This document shows, piece after piece, positions 1-8,653 of a DNA stretch of 64,000 nt (position 1 is its first letter; each line of letters opens with the position of its first letter). Source of the stretch: Caldatribacterium sp051549785 (GTDB lineage: Bacteria > Atribacterota > Atribacteria > Atribacterales > Caldatribacteriaceae); assembly GCF_051549785.1 (NCBI RefSeq), contig NZ_CP189974.1, positions 372,001 through 436,000 of the forward strand, in the 5' to 3' direction. Under the pieces are notes generated by a model. That model searched no databases, was not told where the DNA came from, and worked only from the letters and a program-made list of their open reading frames with translations. The position numbers and the translations under genes are program-made.

Positions 1-457
1 AACGAGGGACCGAAGCGGCGTACTCCCGGTACGCTGCACCGAACTTCTCCTCAAGGAACGCTTCTTCAGCCTTAATAATGGACCCGTAAAGGAACGCGAA
101 ACTTCCAAGGAATAGCGGCAAAGCCCAAAGAACTCCAGAAAGGAGCACCACTCCACATCCGATGATACCGTTGGCAAGGTAGAGAGGGTTTCGCAGGTAC
201 GCATAGGGGCCAGAAGTGACGAGTTCCCCAACCTCTTCCATAGGACCACGGTAGGTCTTGATGTACCCTGAAGCCCAGAGGCGCAGGAATTCCCCCCCGA
301 GGATGCAGAACACACCAGGCCAAAAAAGCGACGCTTGAGGGCGGGCGAAGAGGAAGACTACCACCCCTATCACCCCCCAGATAGTCCCCCGGTGGGGGAA
401 AAGCGCCTTCCCTATGTTTCCCTTTCGAGGATGCGCCAGAGCTCGTCCTGAGGACAC
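1..457 (-). CDS. Isoprenylcysteine carboxyl methyltransferase (ICMT/PEMT)-family membrane protein, 3' end cut by window
   Basis: The open frame runs off the window edge, so the C-terminus is missing. It encodes hydrophobic segments followed by TSGPYAYLRNPLYLAN and then EEAFLEEKFGAAYREY, the hallmark arrangement of small ICMT/phospholipid-methyltransferase-family membrane methyltransferases. The family methylates lipids, prenylated molecules or small substrates at the membrane; the substrate here cannot be told. The start is uncertain: a GTG at 457 lies inside the preceding HypE-like gene (about 46 bp overlap), while homology-like sequence begins near the NIGKALFPHRG stretch, where no ATG exists. 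Translational coupling to the upstream gene is likely. Confidence 0.75.
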   Translation of the reverse strand, partial: MSSGRALAHPRKGNIGKALFPHRGTIWGVIGVVVFLFARPQASLFWPGVFCILGGEFLRLWASGYIKTYRGPMEEVGELVTSGPYAYLRNPLYLANGIIGCGVVLLSGVLWALPLFLGSFAFLYGSIIKAEEAFLEEKFGAAYREYAASVPR

Positions 458-1404
458 TCGAGGATCTCCTCTTGTTCACCGTTTCGGCGAAGGAGCACAC
501 GGCTATTTCCGGTTACCTGTCCGATGACTCCCGCAGGAATACCCGCCTCGCGCAGTGCAGCAAGGAGGGGTTGAGGTTCCGGGGTGAAAATGAGTAACGT
601 CCCGCTTGAGATGAGGCGAAGGGGGTCAAGACCGAAATGGCGGGCAAGCCGCTCGGTTTCGGGAAACACGAAAACCCTCGATTCGTCGATGACGAACCCA
701 AGATCCCGCGCAGCGCAGACTTCCCAGACGGCCCCCAGAACCCCACCTTCAGTGGCATCGTGCAGACAGTGAGGAGAAAAGGCCAGGGCAATCCGTCCTT
801 CAGGGAGGACACTGACCTCCTTGAGGAAATCCTGAGCCTTTCTGAGCTCCTCTTCCGAGAATACCCCACGGAGTTCTTCCGCCCTTTCCAGGGCGAGAAT
901 TCCCGTTCCCTCGATCCCTGCTCCTTTGGTCATCACGATGAAGTCCCCTGGAGAAACCCTGGTCACATCAGGAGGGCTGGAGGAGGTGATTTCCCCAACC
1001 CCGGTGCAGTGGATGACCGGGCGCAAAACGGCATCGGTGACTTCAGTGTGTCCTCCAAGAATGGCAAAACCAAGGGAAGAAGCGGTGGCATCGAGTTCTC
1101 TCATAGTGTCCTCAATTGCTGAGGCGTCGGTTGCCGGAGGAAAGAGGAGGCTCACAAGGAGCGCCACCGGTTCTGCCCCGGAGGCAATGAGGTCATTGGC
1201 CACAAGGTGCGGGGCCAGAGCTCCTGCGTGTTGTGCCGTCCCCGTCACCGGATCGCAGGTAAGGGAGAGCAAAAGCCCTGAGAAATGAAGCACCCCACAA
1301 TCCCGGCCAAGATGAGCCCCAAAGAGGACCTCTTCGCGTTTTCTGCCCTGGAAGGGGAACACAAGCCTCTTAAGCTCATGAGGTGAGAGCTTCCCAAGTT
1401 GCAT
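412..1404 (-). CDS. AIR synthase-related (HypE/PurM-like) protein
   Basis: The product belongs to the PurM/HypE ATP-binding superfamily. Visible motifs are LGGHTEVTD and HDATEGGVLGAVWEV, with a C-terminal ISSGTLLIF strand typical of the AIR-synthase C domain. It lacks the C-terminal cysteine tail that HypE uses to carry carbamoyl/cyano groups, so it is probably not the hydrogenase maturation protein itself. The ATG at 1404 gives the usual N-terminus (MQLGKLSPHELKRLVF). A GTG 24 bases upstream is an alternative. It overlaps the end of the bactofilin gene by 29 bp and so is probably co-transcribed with it. Its reaction is unknown. Confidence 0.8.
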   Translation of the reverse strand: MQLGKLSPHELKRLVFPFQGRKREEVLFGAHLGRDCGVLHFSGLLLSLTCDPVTGTAQHAGALAPHLVANDLIASGAEPVALLVSLLFPPATDASAIEDTMRELDATASSLGFAILGGHTEVTDAVLRPVIHCTGVGEITSSSPPDVTRVSPGDFIVMTKGAGIEGTGILALERAEELRGVFSEEELRKAQDFLKEVSVLPEGRIALAFSPHCLHDATEGGVLGAVWEVCAARDLGFVIDESRVFVFPETERLARHFGLDPLRLISSGTLLIFTPEPQPLLAALREAGIPAGVIGQVTGNSRVLLRRNGEQEEILECPQDELWRILERET

Positions 1405-1810
1405 GGGTTTTACTGTGTCCTCCCACACAGATTCTCCCCCGCATCCGTGCTCCGTCTTCGATGTACAGGGTCTCCGTATGGATTTCTCCCTCTACATGTC
1501 CTGAGGGCGCAAGGTAGAGCATGTCACTCCGGAACACTCCCCGACAATACCCCTCGATGTAGAGGCAGCGGGATGCAACCTCCACCGTGGCTTTAGAAGT
1601 TGCTGCAAAGACCACCACAGGGCAGCGGATGCTCCCCTTGACTTCTCCCTCAACCCGGACGAGCGATGCGCTCTCCACTTCTCCGTCGAAAAAGACTCCC
1701 TGCGGGAAGAAGACGTCCACAGGGTACCGGGCGAAGACGGGGTCGAACTTCCGCCAGAGCTTCCCCAAAAGGGTGTTCTTCCACTGAACCAGGGTTGCAA
1801 GAACGGACAT
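1376..1810 (-). CDS. Bactofilin-like polymer-forming cytoskeletal protein
   Basis: The 144-residue protein contains a short beta-helical bactofilin core (DUF583). Repeating strands read VFFDGEVESASLVRVEGEVKGSI, with later copies around VEGEIHTETLYIEDGARMRG. Bactofilins polymerise without nucleotide and scaffold cell-shape or envelope enzymes. The start ATG lies 9 bases after a TATAAT element on the minus strand, just behind the terminator of the preceding SLH gene, so it may be read from its own promoter with a very short leader. The N-terminal about 25 residues look amphipathic and could bind the membrane. Confidence 0.75.
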   Translation of the reverse strand: MSVLATLVQWKNTLLGKLWRKFDPVFARYPVDVFFPQGVFFDGEVESASLVRVEGEVKGSIRCPVVVFAATSKATVEVASRCLYIEGYCRGVFRSDMLYLAPSGHVEGEIHTETLYIEDGARMRGRICVGGHSKTHATWEALTS

Positions 1811-1841
1811 CCTGGGGGCATTATACCGGAAAGAGGGGCAT

Positions 1842-1870
1842 AAAAAAAGCCCCCCGGAAACCCGGGGGGC
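1842..1870 (-). terminator. Rho-independent terminator of the SLH porin gene
   Basis: On the minus strand a 9-bp GC stem (GCCCCCCGG paired with CCGGGGGGC, 4-base loop) is followed directly by seven T. It begins 13 bases after the stop codon of the SLH porin gene. Confidence 0.9.
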
Positions 1871-1883
1871 GCAGAACCAGTGC

Positions 1884-3617
1884 TCAGAAGCTGACCGTAA
1901 GCTCTGCAGTGACGGTACCGGCTGCGTCGGTGATGTTCCCCTGACCGAAGTCGTCGCCTGCATCAAAGGTGTTGAGTTCGTAGCTCAAAGTGAGGGTGGT
2001 GTTTGCCGCCATGTCCCAATCAAGCTGAGCCAGGACGCTGTAGGGTGGAACGCCGGAGGGTGTGACGCTATCGTAACGGGCTTCAAGAGTTGCCGTGGTG
2101 CCTTTGTCCAGCCACTGGTACTTGAACTGGCCGACAGCGGTAATGCCCTGAGTGGCCATGTTGTACTCGGCACCGACCGAGAGGTAGGCAGCGTTCTCTT
2201 CGCTGTCGAGGTCAAGCGGGTAGTTGAGGTACGCACCGTAGAGGGTGATGCCGCTCGTGAGGAGGTCGTAGGTGACCTTCACGACGCCTTTCTCCTCAGT
2301 GCCTTCGTAGGTGATCTCAGGAACATCCTTTGCTGCATCCTCGGGGATATAGGTGACCTTGCCGCTGACCTGGTTCTTGGTCCGAGCACCGCTTGAGATT
2401 GCCTGGGCATAGTCGTACTCAAGGTCAAGCGTCCACTTCTCAGCGCTGTCCTCTGCAGAGAGGTCGAAGGTTGCAGCGACGCCAAAGCCCAACTCGTCGG
2501 CGTTGAAAGCACTCGGAGATGCCGAAGAGGTGGCCGGAGTGAATCCAGCGGTGATGTAGTGTCCGTCAAGGGTCAAGGTAATATCCTCGCTCGCTTTGAT
2601 GTTAACCTCGCCGGCAACGCCGTAGTTTCCGGAGAGGACCCCATAGGCACCTTCGAGCTTCAGGGTGACGTCCGATTCGTCGAAATCGGTCCAGCCACTG
2701 GCGCTGACGATGAGGTCAGAGTTTGCGTTGTAGAGTGAAGCGCCTTCGGGCATCCAGGTGACGCCAAGGGCAACCTTCTCCCACTCAAGGCGCAGCGAGT
2801 AGAACTCGTTGACATCGCCGTACATCTTCCAGGTGATGTCGCTATCCTCCGGAGCGTAGACGACGTAGATACCCTCGTAGCTTAAGTCGTCGTCGTCATC
2901 GTCTGGCTGGTACTCACCAAGGACAAGGCCAAGGTCCACTTTGGGCTGATCAATGTCGCCAACCCGGATGTACCACTCGTCCTTCTTGTAGTCGATGAAG
3001 AAGTTATCGGCCGAGACAGAAGGTGTGTTGAGCGTGTCGGTGATCTTGAGCTCAACGCCGGCGGTGGTGTAATCGTTGATGGTGGCGACAATGTTGAGGG
3101 TGGTTTCATCGCTCAGTTTGGCATCAGTCTTCCCAGAAGCGGTGGGCGCATAGGCGGTGTAGGTAACGTCAAACTCTCCGGTGACTTTCACGGGCTCGGC
3201 GTACTTCTCCAGTGCTGCAACCCGGTCCTCAAGGGCCTTGATGGCGGCACTCTGCTCACCCAGAGCCTTCTTGAGGTCGTCAACGGTGACGCCAAGCTGC
3301 TTGAGTTCATCGGCGAACTCCTGGACGAGCTTCTCTAAGGTGGCGATGTCTTCCTGGGTTGCGTAGCCAGCTTCCCCAATCTTCTGCTCGAGGTATCCTA
3401 CGGCACGGGCAATGGCCATGGCGAACTCGTACCGGGTGAGTGCACGGTTGCCACCGAAGGTCCCGTCAGGGTACCCAACGATGATGCCCTTGGCCGCCAG
3501 GCTCTGGACAGCATCATAGGCCCAGTGGTTCAGGGGCACATCCACGAAAGGATTTGCTGCCAGGGCAGGAAGCGCCAGGGCAAGCACCAGAGCAACGGCT
3601 AAAATGAGCTTCTTCAT
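1884..3617 (-). CDS. SLH-domain outer-membrane porin (OmpM/Slp/Omp-alpha type)
   Basis: This 577-residue protein has a signal peptide (1-20), one SLH domain (about 22-75, containing HWAYDAVQSLAAKGIIVGYPDGTF), a coiled coil (about 90-140) and a long beta-strand-rich region ending TAELTVSF. A terminal Phe is the usual signal for outer-membrane barrel insertion. The architecture matches porins of SLH-bearing diderms, where the SLH part grips peptidoglycan-linked polymer and the barrel sits in the outer membrane. The ATG at 3617 follows AGGAGG by 8 bases. Six consecutive Asp at residues 239-244 probably form an exposed loop. Its own leader and terminator indicate a strongly expressed single gene. 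Confidence 0.9.
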   Translation of the reverse strand: MKKLILAVALVLALALPALAANPFVDVPLNHWAYDAVQSLAAKGIIVGYPDGTFGGNRALTRYEFAMAIARAVGYLEQKIGEAGYATQEDIATLEKLVQEFADELKQLGVTVDDLKKALGEQSAAIKALEDRVAALEKYAEPVKVTGEFDVTYTAYAPTASGKTDAKLSDETTLNIVATINDYTTAGVELKITDTLNTPSVSADNFFIDYKKDEWYIRVGDIDQPKVDLGLVLGEYQPDDDDDDLSYEGIYVVYAPEDSDITWKMYGDVNEFYSLRLEWEKVALGVTWMPEGASLYNANSDLIVSASGWTDFDESDVTLKLEGAYGVLSGNYGVAGEVNIKASEDITLTLDGHYITAGFTPATSSASPSAFNADELGFGVAATFDLSAEDSAEKWTLDLEYDYAQAISSGARTKNQVSGKVTYIPEDAAKDVPEITYEGTEEKGVVKVTYDLLTSGITLYGAYLNYPLDLDSEENAAYLSVGAEYNMATQGITAVGQFKYQWLDKGTTATLEARYDSVTPSGVPPYSVLAQLDWDMAANTTLTLSYELNTFDAGDDFGQGNITDAAGTVTAELTVSF

Positions 3618-3882
3618 ACACAAACCTCCTTGGTCGTTCTGGTTTTTTCAGCCTTCCGTCCTCCCAAGGAGGGGTCAGAGAGTTTCCCTGTTTCCTCCCC
3701 TTCCTCCTTCCGGACTTCCGGCCGCCACCGCATATCCCTCCTCCCGGGCCACCAAGTTTTTCCGTTTCACCTCCTTTCTCTCCACCCAGGAGTTCGGGAC
3801 AGGATAGCCACCTATCCTTCACCTATAATATACGCCAAAAACGTCTATTTGGCTACACCCCTTCCAGGATTTTCCCAAAATT
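3618..3882 (-). promoter_or_regulatory. Promoter and long purine-rich leader of the SLH porin gene
   Basis: No gene is visible here. On the minus strand a TATTAT hexamer (about 3830) could be the -10 box, with no good -35. This would give a leader of roughly 210 bases, very rich in G and A and with several GGAGG-like tracts, before the real AGGAGG at the ATG. Long leaders are known for S-layer-type genes and often stabilise the message. Any structured or regulatory element is inference. Confidence 0.45.
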
Positions 3883-4911
3883 TCACATGAATTTCGGGGT
3901 AGCCATGGTCTCTTCATCAAGGTAAAAGTCGGTATCAAAGACCACCTCGCCCACGACGAGGGGCCGTGGTTCTTCCACCGCCTCGCAGCGAATGAAACTC
4001 GAGCGGAACCAGTCCGCATCGGCAGGAAGAGGGAACGCCACATCCATGAGCCGGCGCATCATGGTCCGGTCGTAGAACTCTTCGTCAAAGTGGTTGTCCG
4101 AGTCAGGATAGGCGCTGAAGCGGCGCAGGATATCGGTCACCACAAACCCCATCTCAAGGAGCATCCGCTCCACGTTGTACCACTTGTGCCAGGAAGACTC
4201 GATGGTGGTGAGACCGAAGTAGAGTGCTCCGCCCCGCTCAAGTGCCTGGGCTCCCCGGGAGAGGGTGATTTTGAGGCCCTTCTCGCTCTCCACAGGGTCG
4301 GTGATGAAAACGGAAAAGGCGTGGTCTTTCAAGGGGTATGGGGAAGCAGCGTTGTACTCCAGGGCGGTGATGCCAAGACCGTGTTCTTTCGATCTTCTTG
4401 TGATGAACTCTACAATGCGCCGGTCGACCTCAAGGACGGTGATGGACCGGGGAAGGCCGGTGCTCGCCAGAGCCAGGCTCAAAAGGTCGTCGTCCCCAAG
4501 AATCAGAATATCCTGTCCCTCAAGGTCCCCCCGTTCATAGAGGAACGCCACCCGGGAAAACACGTCGCTTTCTGTCATGAACCCCTGGTCGTAGTCGAGG
4601 TTAGGAAGGGGACGACCCTCAACGAGCCTGTGGTAGAACGCAAAGGCTTCGGAGAAAACCGAGAACGTGTAGCCTCCCTGACAGTGGGGGCAACGAACGT
4701 CTTTTCGGGGGAGAAGGGAAGCAGCCCTTTCTTCCCCCAGAGGGGTTAGGAAGAATTTCCCATCGCTGTACGTGACGACTCCCGCCTCAAGAAGCGCTTT
4801 CAGGCGCTCCACGAATCCCTTAATGTGCTCATCCTGTTCGTCAAGGAGCTTCCAGAAGCTCTTTGGACCCTCTTTGAGCGATCGAAGAATCTGAACCTCG
4901 TAGCGATGCAT
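3883..4911 (-). CDS. bpsA: N4-bis(aminopropyl)spermidine synthase (branched-polyamine synthase, DUF43)
   Basis: The 342-residue product has a winged-helix-like N-terminus (about 1-65), a CPHC zinc-type motif (about 74-77) and a Rossmann aminopropyltransferase domain. That domain carries the diagnostic GDDD at 139-142 followed by LLSLALAS. Family members transfer aminopropyl groups from decarboxylated S-adenosylmethionine to spermidine to make quaternary branched polyamines that stabilise nucleic acids in thermophiles. The ATG at 4911 is preceded by GGAGGTGGGAGT. The first 71 bases overlap the 3' end of the peptidase gene, so the two are translationally coupled in the envelope operon. The C-terminal acidic region is also typical. 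Confidence 0.9.
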   Translation of the reverse strand: MHRYEVQILRSLKEGPKSFWKLLDEQDEHIKGFVERLKALLEAGVVTYSDGKFFLTPLGEERAASLLPRKDVRCPHCQGGYTFSVFSEAFAFYHRLVEGRPLPNLDYDQGFMTESDVFSRVAFLYERGDLEGQDILILGDDDLLSLALASTGLPRSITVLEVDRRIVEFITRRSKEHGLGITALEYNAASPYPLKDHAFSVFITDPVESEKGLKITLSRGAQALERGGALYFGLTTIESSWHKWYNVERMLLEMGFVVTDILRRFSAYPDSDNHFDEEFYDRTMMRRLMDVAFPLPADADWFRSSFIRCEAVEEPRPLVVGEVVFDTDFYLDEETMATPKFM

Positions 4912-6109
4912 ACTCCCACCTCCTCTCCGTCCTGTACCGCCATGGTATGAGATACCGTACAAGTTCATCCCAGGATGTGGCGGAAGCGAACGCCAAGCTT
5001 TCGTACTTCCGCACGTACTCGGTATAGGGGAAATACACGCTCAGCCCGGATGTTTCTATTATACCACTTCCCACGCTCACGCTCTGGACGTACAGCACGC
5101 ACCTTCTGAGCTCCTCAAGGACAACCTGCGCCCTCTCCCGCACCCCGGGATTGATCCCGGGATAGGCAAGAAGAAGTCCCATGAAATCCCCAAGGTCCAC
5201 AAAGTCCGGGTCGCCAAAATAGAGCGCCGAGTCCCCCAAAGCGACGTACACCCAGGGAGGAGTGCGGAAGTCGTTGAGGATGGCAAGCGCCAGGGCGTCA
5301 ATAGCCGAGGCGAGCTCCGAAACCCTTGAAAGGTCCACCGCCGAGAGGGTGTACCTTCCCGGAATACCGCTTCGTCCGTAGTATGCGGCATAGCTCTCTA
5401 CGACGATTCGGGCAAGGGTCGTCGCATCCATGGAGGGATTCCGAGTGAGTTCCCGAAGCACTGTCTCATAGTCCCATCCTTCCCCAGGGACGTTTTCTTG
5501 GGAAGACACAAGAACCCGGGCGTTGTGCCGCACCTCATAGGCTACCTCCACCATCTGCATGAGGCAGGCATCCATCCCAAGAAGGTCGAAGAACACCCCC
5601 GAGCGGGCCAGAGCAGATCGGAGCTCCGGCAGAGCGATGGCCCTCTGAGTCGTGAAATCAAAGGCAATGTCCTTTGTGGCGGCCTTCACTCCTGAACCGT
5701 GGTTCCAGAGAACCAGGGCGTAGTGCGCTGCGGGGTAAGTGCTTCGGGCAAAGCGGATGAAGTCAAGGAGGGTTTCACTGCTTCCTGAATCCACCCTTCC
5801 AAGACTCCCAAGGGGCAAAGAGGCAATGGCGCCAGGGGTTGCGTCTTCTGTGACAAGGTACCGCCAGGCCCCCGAGGGAGTATCGACCTGGACCACAATG
5901 GCCACGTCGTCGCTTGATCCCACAAGCTCCATGGAATCGATATCCTTCCAGGCTTCTCCCGTAAGGTCGTTGTCGGCAGCCATGTAGACCATAAACGTCC
6001 ACCGTCTTCCGCTTTCCGGAAAAGAACCTCCCGAAGGAAGGTGGCACCCAGGAAAAAAAAGGAGCAACACAAGCGCTACCCCCAAAAGCAACACACACCC
6101 GTACCGCAC
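4841..6109 (-). CDS. Clostripain-family (C11) cysteine peptidase, lipoprotein
   Basis: The 422-residue protein starts with a lipoprotein-type signal peptide (LLLFFPGC, lipidated Cys near 22). The catalytic His lies in LVLWNHGSG (about H137) and the Cys in LLGMDACLMQM (about C182), the standard C11 peptidase arrangement. C11 enzymes cleave after basic residues and are usually self-activating. It should be anchored to a membrane and face the periplasm or exterior. It sits 13 bp after the small lipoprotein gene and overlaps bpsA, as the fourth gene of the lpt operon. The natural substrate is unknown. Confidence 0.88.
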   Translation of the reverse strand: MRYGCVLLLGVALVLLLFFPGCHLPSGGSFPESGRRWTFMVYMAADNDLTGEAWKDIDSMELVGSSDDVAIVVQVDTPSGAWRYLVTEDATPGAIASLPLGSLGRVDSGSSETLLDFIRFARSTYPAAHYALVLWNHGSGVKAATKDIAFDFTTQRAIALPELRSALARSGVFFDLLGMDACLMQMVEVAYEVRHNARVLVSSQENVPGEGWDYETVLRELTRNPSMDATTLARIVVESYAAYYGRSGIPGRYTLSAVDLSRVSELASAIDALALAILNDFRTPPWVYVALGDSALYFGDPDFVDLGDFMGLLLAYPGINPGVRERAQVVLEELRRCVLYVQSVSVGSGIIETSGLSVYFPYTEYVRKYESLAFASATSWDELVRYLIPWRYRTERRWEYASLRGSDSSIAQRGSKELLEAP

Positions 6110-6122
6110 AGTTCTCCCCCTT

Positions 6123-6656
6123 TCAGAAGCTCACTTCAACACTCACCCGGAGGAGGTCCCCCGAGGGGTCTTTCGCATCACCTTCCTCATCACCCCGCTC
6201 AACAAACCGCTGGTACCTAAGGCGAACGGTGAAGAATGTCCGTAAGGCGTCAACGACATTCCCCCCGCTATCCTCAACGGCCACCATCACCTCGAGTTGC
6301 CCGGGATTTCCGAGATCCTCGAGATTCACCGTGGCCTCGGCGGTTTCACCAGAGAAACCCCCCGTGGGGATATAGGTCCTTGTCCCATCAGGGCGCACAA
6401 GCCAGAGGGTGCCTTCTCGCCACTCAAGAACGTACACCCCGGTCCATTCTCTGGGATCGTCCGAGGGACCGGTAAGGGCGTTCCCGTCGGTATCAATAGC
6501 TACCCGGTACACGAGGTTCGGGTCGAGATGCTCCTTACAGGTAATCCGAAAAGTGACGGTCTTTCCCGCCTCACCCCACTGGGGTTGTTCCCCAAAGGCG
6601 CACCCTGCGCACAGAAGCCCCAAAAGCATTAGAGACACCATCCGGTGCATCCTCAC
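6123..6656 (-). CDS. Small lipoprotein of unknown function in the lpt operon
   Basis: The 177-residue product has a clear lipobox (LLCAGC, Cys near 19) followed by a beta-rich domain. The segment VYRVAIDTDGNALTG looks like the extracytoplasmic DOMON/CBM-like sandwich folds that bind small ligands, but I cannot assign a family. The last residues, LRVSVEVSF, resemble an outer-membrane beta-signal ending in Phe, unusual for a lipoprotein. It overlaps the lptD-like gene by 4 bp (ATGA) and precedes the C11 peptidase by 13 bp. Confidence 0.7.
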   Translation of the reverse strand: MRMHRMVSLMLLGLLCAGCAFGEQPQWGEAGKTVTFRITCKEHLDPNLVYRVAIDTDGNALTGPSDDPREWTGVYVLEWREGTLWLVRPDGTRTYIPTGGFSGETAEATVNLEDLGNPGQLEVMVAVEDSGGNVVDALRTFFTVRLRYQRFVERGDEEGDAKDPSGDLLRVSVEVSF

Positions 6657-8653
6657 TCACCCCCAATCCTCACCGTCTGCTCCGGAAAGGCCTTGATACC
6701 GTACTCTACCCAGAAGGTATCCTGGGAGCGGTCGTAGAAGAGGCTGATTTCCCGGCAGTGGAGGTCCCGGGTGAGCCGGACCCGGAGGGCCTCAAGCTCT
6801 CCGCTTCCCGGGTTCCATCCCCCGCTCAGGCCGATATGCCATTCCCGGGAGAGGGGCCAGGAGAGCTCCACCACCACTCCCGTGAAGGTTCCCTCGTTGA
6901 AATCGTAGCTTCCCCGAACCTCAAAGCTTTTGGCCGCGCTTTCTTCATAGCTCACCTTAAGGACCCCTTCCGAGAATACCCCGCTCAGGGTATCGTACCC
7001 TGACTCAAACCGGACACTCCAGGGACCTCTGTCGTACACCACTCCAAGCCCCAGAAACTCCGTTTTCGGAGTGGTGTAGTCAAAACGAAAGGGCGTCGCT
7101 CCGGCATACCCCGCCCGGTTGTAGGAGAGGGAGAGGCTGAGGACGTCGGAAAGCCGCTTCTCCAGGGCAAGTGACCCCGAGAACACGTAACGGGCAAACC
7201 CGTTCCCGTAGAAATTCTGCTCAAAACGAAATTTCGAGGCAAGTGCTACATCTTCTGCGAGAGTGCTTTTCCCCTCAAGGTCGAGGAAAAGCTGCAGGCG
7301 CTCGTCCACCACCCCAGTGTCCTCCTCGGCGTAGTGCCCAAGAAGGACCCCTGCCTGCCAGGTGAAGTCCGATTTCCCCAGACGCTCTTTTTTGCGGACC
7401 ACCTCAAGTTCCGGGATTTTCCGCACAAAGCGCACGAAATCCCCCGTATAGGCATCGCCTTCAGGATCGTCATGGCCTGTGTAGCGAAGGGTGTAGGTGT
7501 ACGCTCCGAGGGTTCTCTGCAGGGCCACCTCGTACTGGAGGTCTCTATCGGTGTACGCTCCAAAGCGGGTATCCTCTCGGAAAACGAGCTGAGTCTTCGC
7601 CACCATCCCCCCAAGGTCATAAGACGTCACCCAGGTGGCTGAAAGGGCGCTGCTTTCCTGAGGAGAGCTTCCGGTGTAGTTTGCGGTGAGTTTACTCTGG
7701 AGCTTCTTCTCCGTATAGGTGAGAAGCGCCTGAGCCGAAAGGGTTGCGTCATTCTCCCCCACCGTCTGGGCGTACGAGAAGTTCGAAGAGAGGTCCAGGG
7801 TCTTGCCGAACTTCCGGGAGTACTCGCCCTTTGCCGTGACCTTCGGGGGGGCGCCTTTTCGGTCCAGGTACTCGACGCTGATTTTCCCCTTCTCGTTCTC
7901 CTTCTCATGGTCAATGTAGTGCGTGATGCTCAGCTTCCACCCGATTTTCTCCCAGAAGCTCAGCTCCACCGTGCCAAAGGAGGTGTCATTCGGAAAGTAG
8001 TTGTGGTAGTAGGTCAGGTAGTACCCGGTTGCGCGGGAATACCCCACCATGGGGAGGAGGGGGAGCTGTTCTTTCTGGTTGAGGAAGAAGGCGTAGGACG
8101 GGAGAGAAAAGAGCCTTCGGCCGAAGTCAAAATAGGAGAGACGGTAGAGGACTACCTTTTTGTTCGGGTAAATCACGATGCGCCTGGCCTCGATGAAGTA
8201 GTGAGGTTCGGGAAGATCGCAGCTTGTGAGCCTCGCCCCCTCAATGGTCATGGTACCATCCTTTTCTTCGACCACCTCTCCCCGGAAGAAGAGCTTGCCC
8301 TCAATGCCCTTTCCGGTGATTTCCGAAGAGACCTTTTTCGAGCGCCACCAGTTCTCCTTCCAGCTGTAGACCACCTCTTCGGCGGTGAACCCCTCGTCCT
8401 TTCGCGTCACCCGAACATTCCCCCGGGCTTCAAGCCGCTCGTCTCTCAAAAACACCCGGATTTCGGAGGCCGTGAGGGTGATGTCCTCGTAGGTGAGCTT
8501 TCCCGAAATGACCAGGACCTCTTCGTCCCTTAGAAAGTACACGAGGCGCTCACCCTCAAGCTCTATGGCCTTTTCGCTTGAAGAGGCAAAGCGGCACAGC
8601 GCAAGAATCCCCAGGACGGTAACGGCAACGCCAAGCCACCTGGTGAGGCTCAT
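6653..8653 (-). CDS. lptD: LptD/OstA-like outer-membrane LPS-assembly protein
   Basis: The 666-residue protein has a signal peptide, an N-terminal OstA-type repeat domain (GKLTYEDITLTASEIRVFL, LEARGNVRVTRKDEGF), then the LptD-like TSCDLPEPHYFIEA segment and a long amphipathic beta-strand region consistent with a barrel. In the known pathway LptD inserts lipopolysaccharide into the outer membrane. It overlaps the lptA-like gene by 4 bp upstream and the lipoprotein gene by 4 bp downstream. It lacks a clear terminal aromatic beta-signal (ends VRIGGE). The assignment is by family resemblance. Confidence 0.85.
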   Translation of the reverse strand: MSLTRWLGVAVTVLGILALCRFASSSEKAIELEGERLVYFLRDEEVLVISGKLTYEDITLTASEIRVFLRDERLEARGNVRVTRKDEGFTAEEVVYSWKENWWRSKKVSSEITGKGIEGKLFFRGEVVEEKDGTMTIEGARLTSCDLPEPHYFIEARRIVIYPNKKVVLYRLSYFDFGRRLFSLPSYAFFLNQKEQLPLLPMVGYSRATGYYLTYYHNYFPNDTSFGTVELSFWEKIGWKLSITHYIDHEKENEKGKISVEYLDRKGAPPKVTAKGEYSRKFGKTLDLSSNFSYAQTVGENDATLSAQALLTYTEKKLQSKLTANYTGSSPQESSALSATWVTSYDLGGMVAKTQLVFREDTRFGAYTDRDLQYEVALQRTLGAYTYTLRYTGHDDPEGDAYTGDFVRFVRKIPELEVVRKKERLGKSDFTWQAGVLLGHYAEEDTGVVDERLQLFLDLEGKSTLAEDVALASKFRFEQNFYGNGFARYVFSGSLALEKRLSDVLSLSLSYNRAGYAGATPFRFDYTTPKTEFLGLGVVYDRGPWSVRFESGYDTLSGVFSEGVLKVSYEESAAKSFEVRGSYDFNEGTFTGVVVELSWPLSREWHIGLSGGWNPGSGELEALRVRLTRDLHCREISLFYDRSQDTFWVEYGIKAFPEQTVRIGGE

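Noticed and set aside
637..1288. Long plus-strand open frames opposite the HypE-like gene
   Set aside because: They are antisense shadows of a gene with clear family motifs and lack plausible composition or start signals.
412..1404. Bona fide hydrogenase maturation factor HypE
   Set aside because: The C-terminal cysteine tail required for HypE chemistry is absent and no hyp or hydrogenase genes are nearby.
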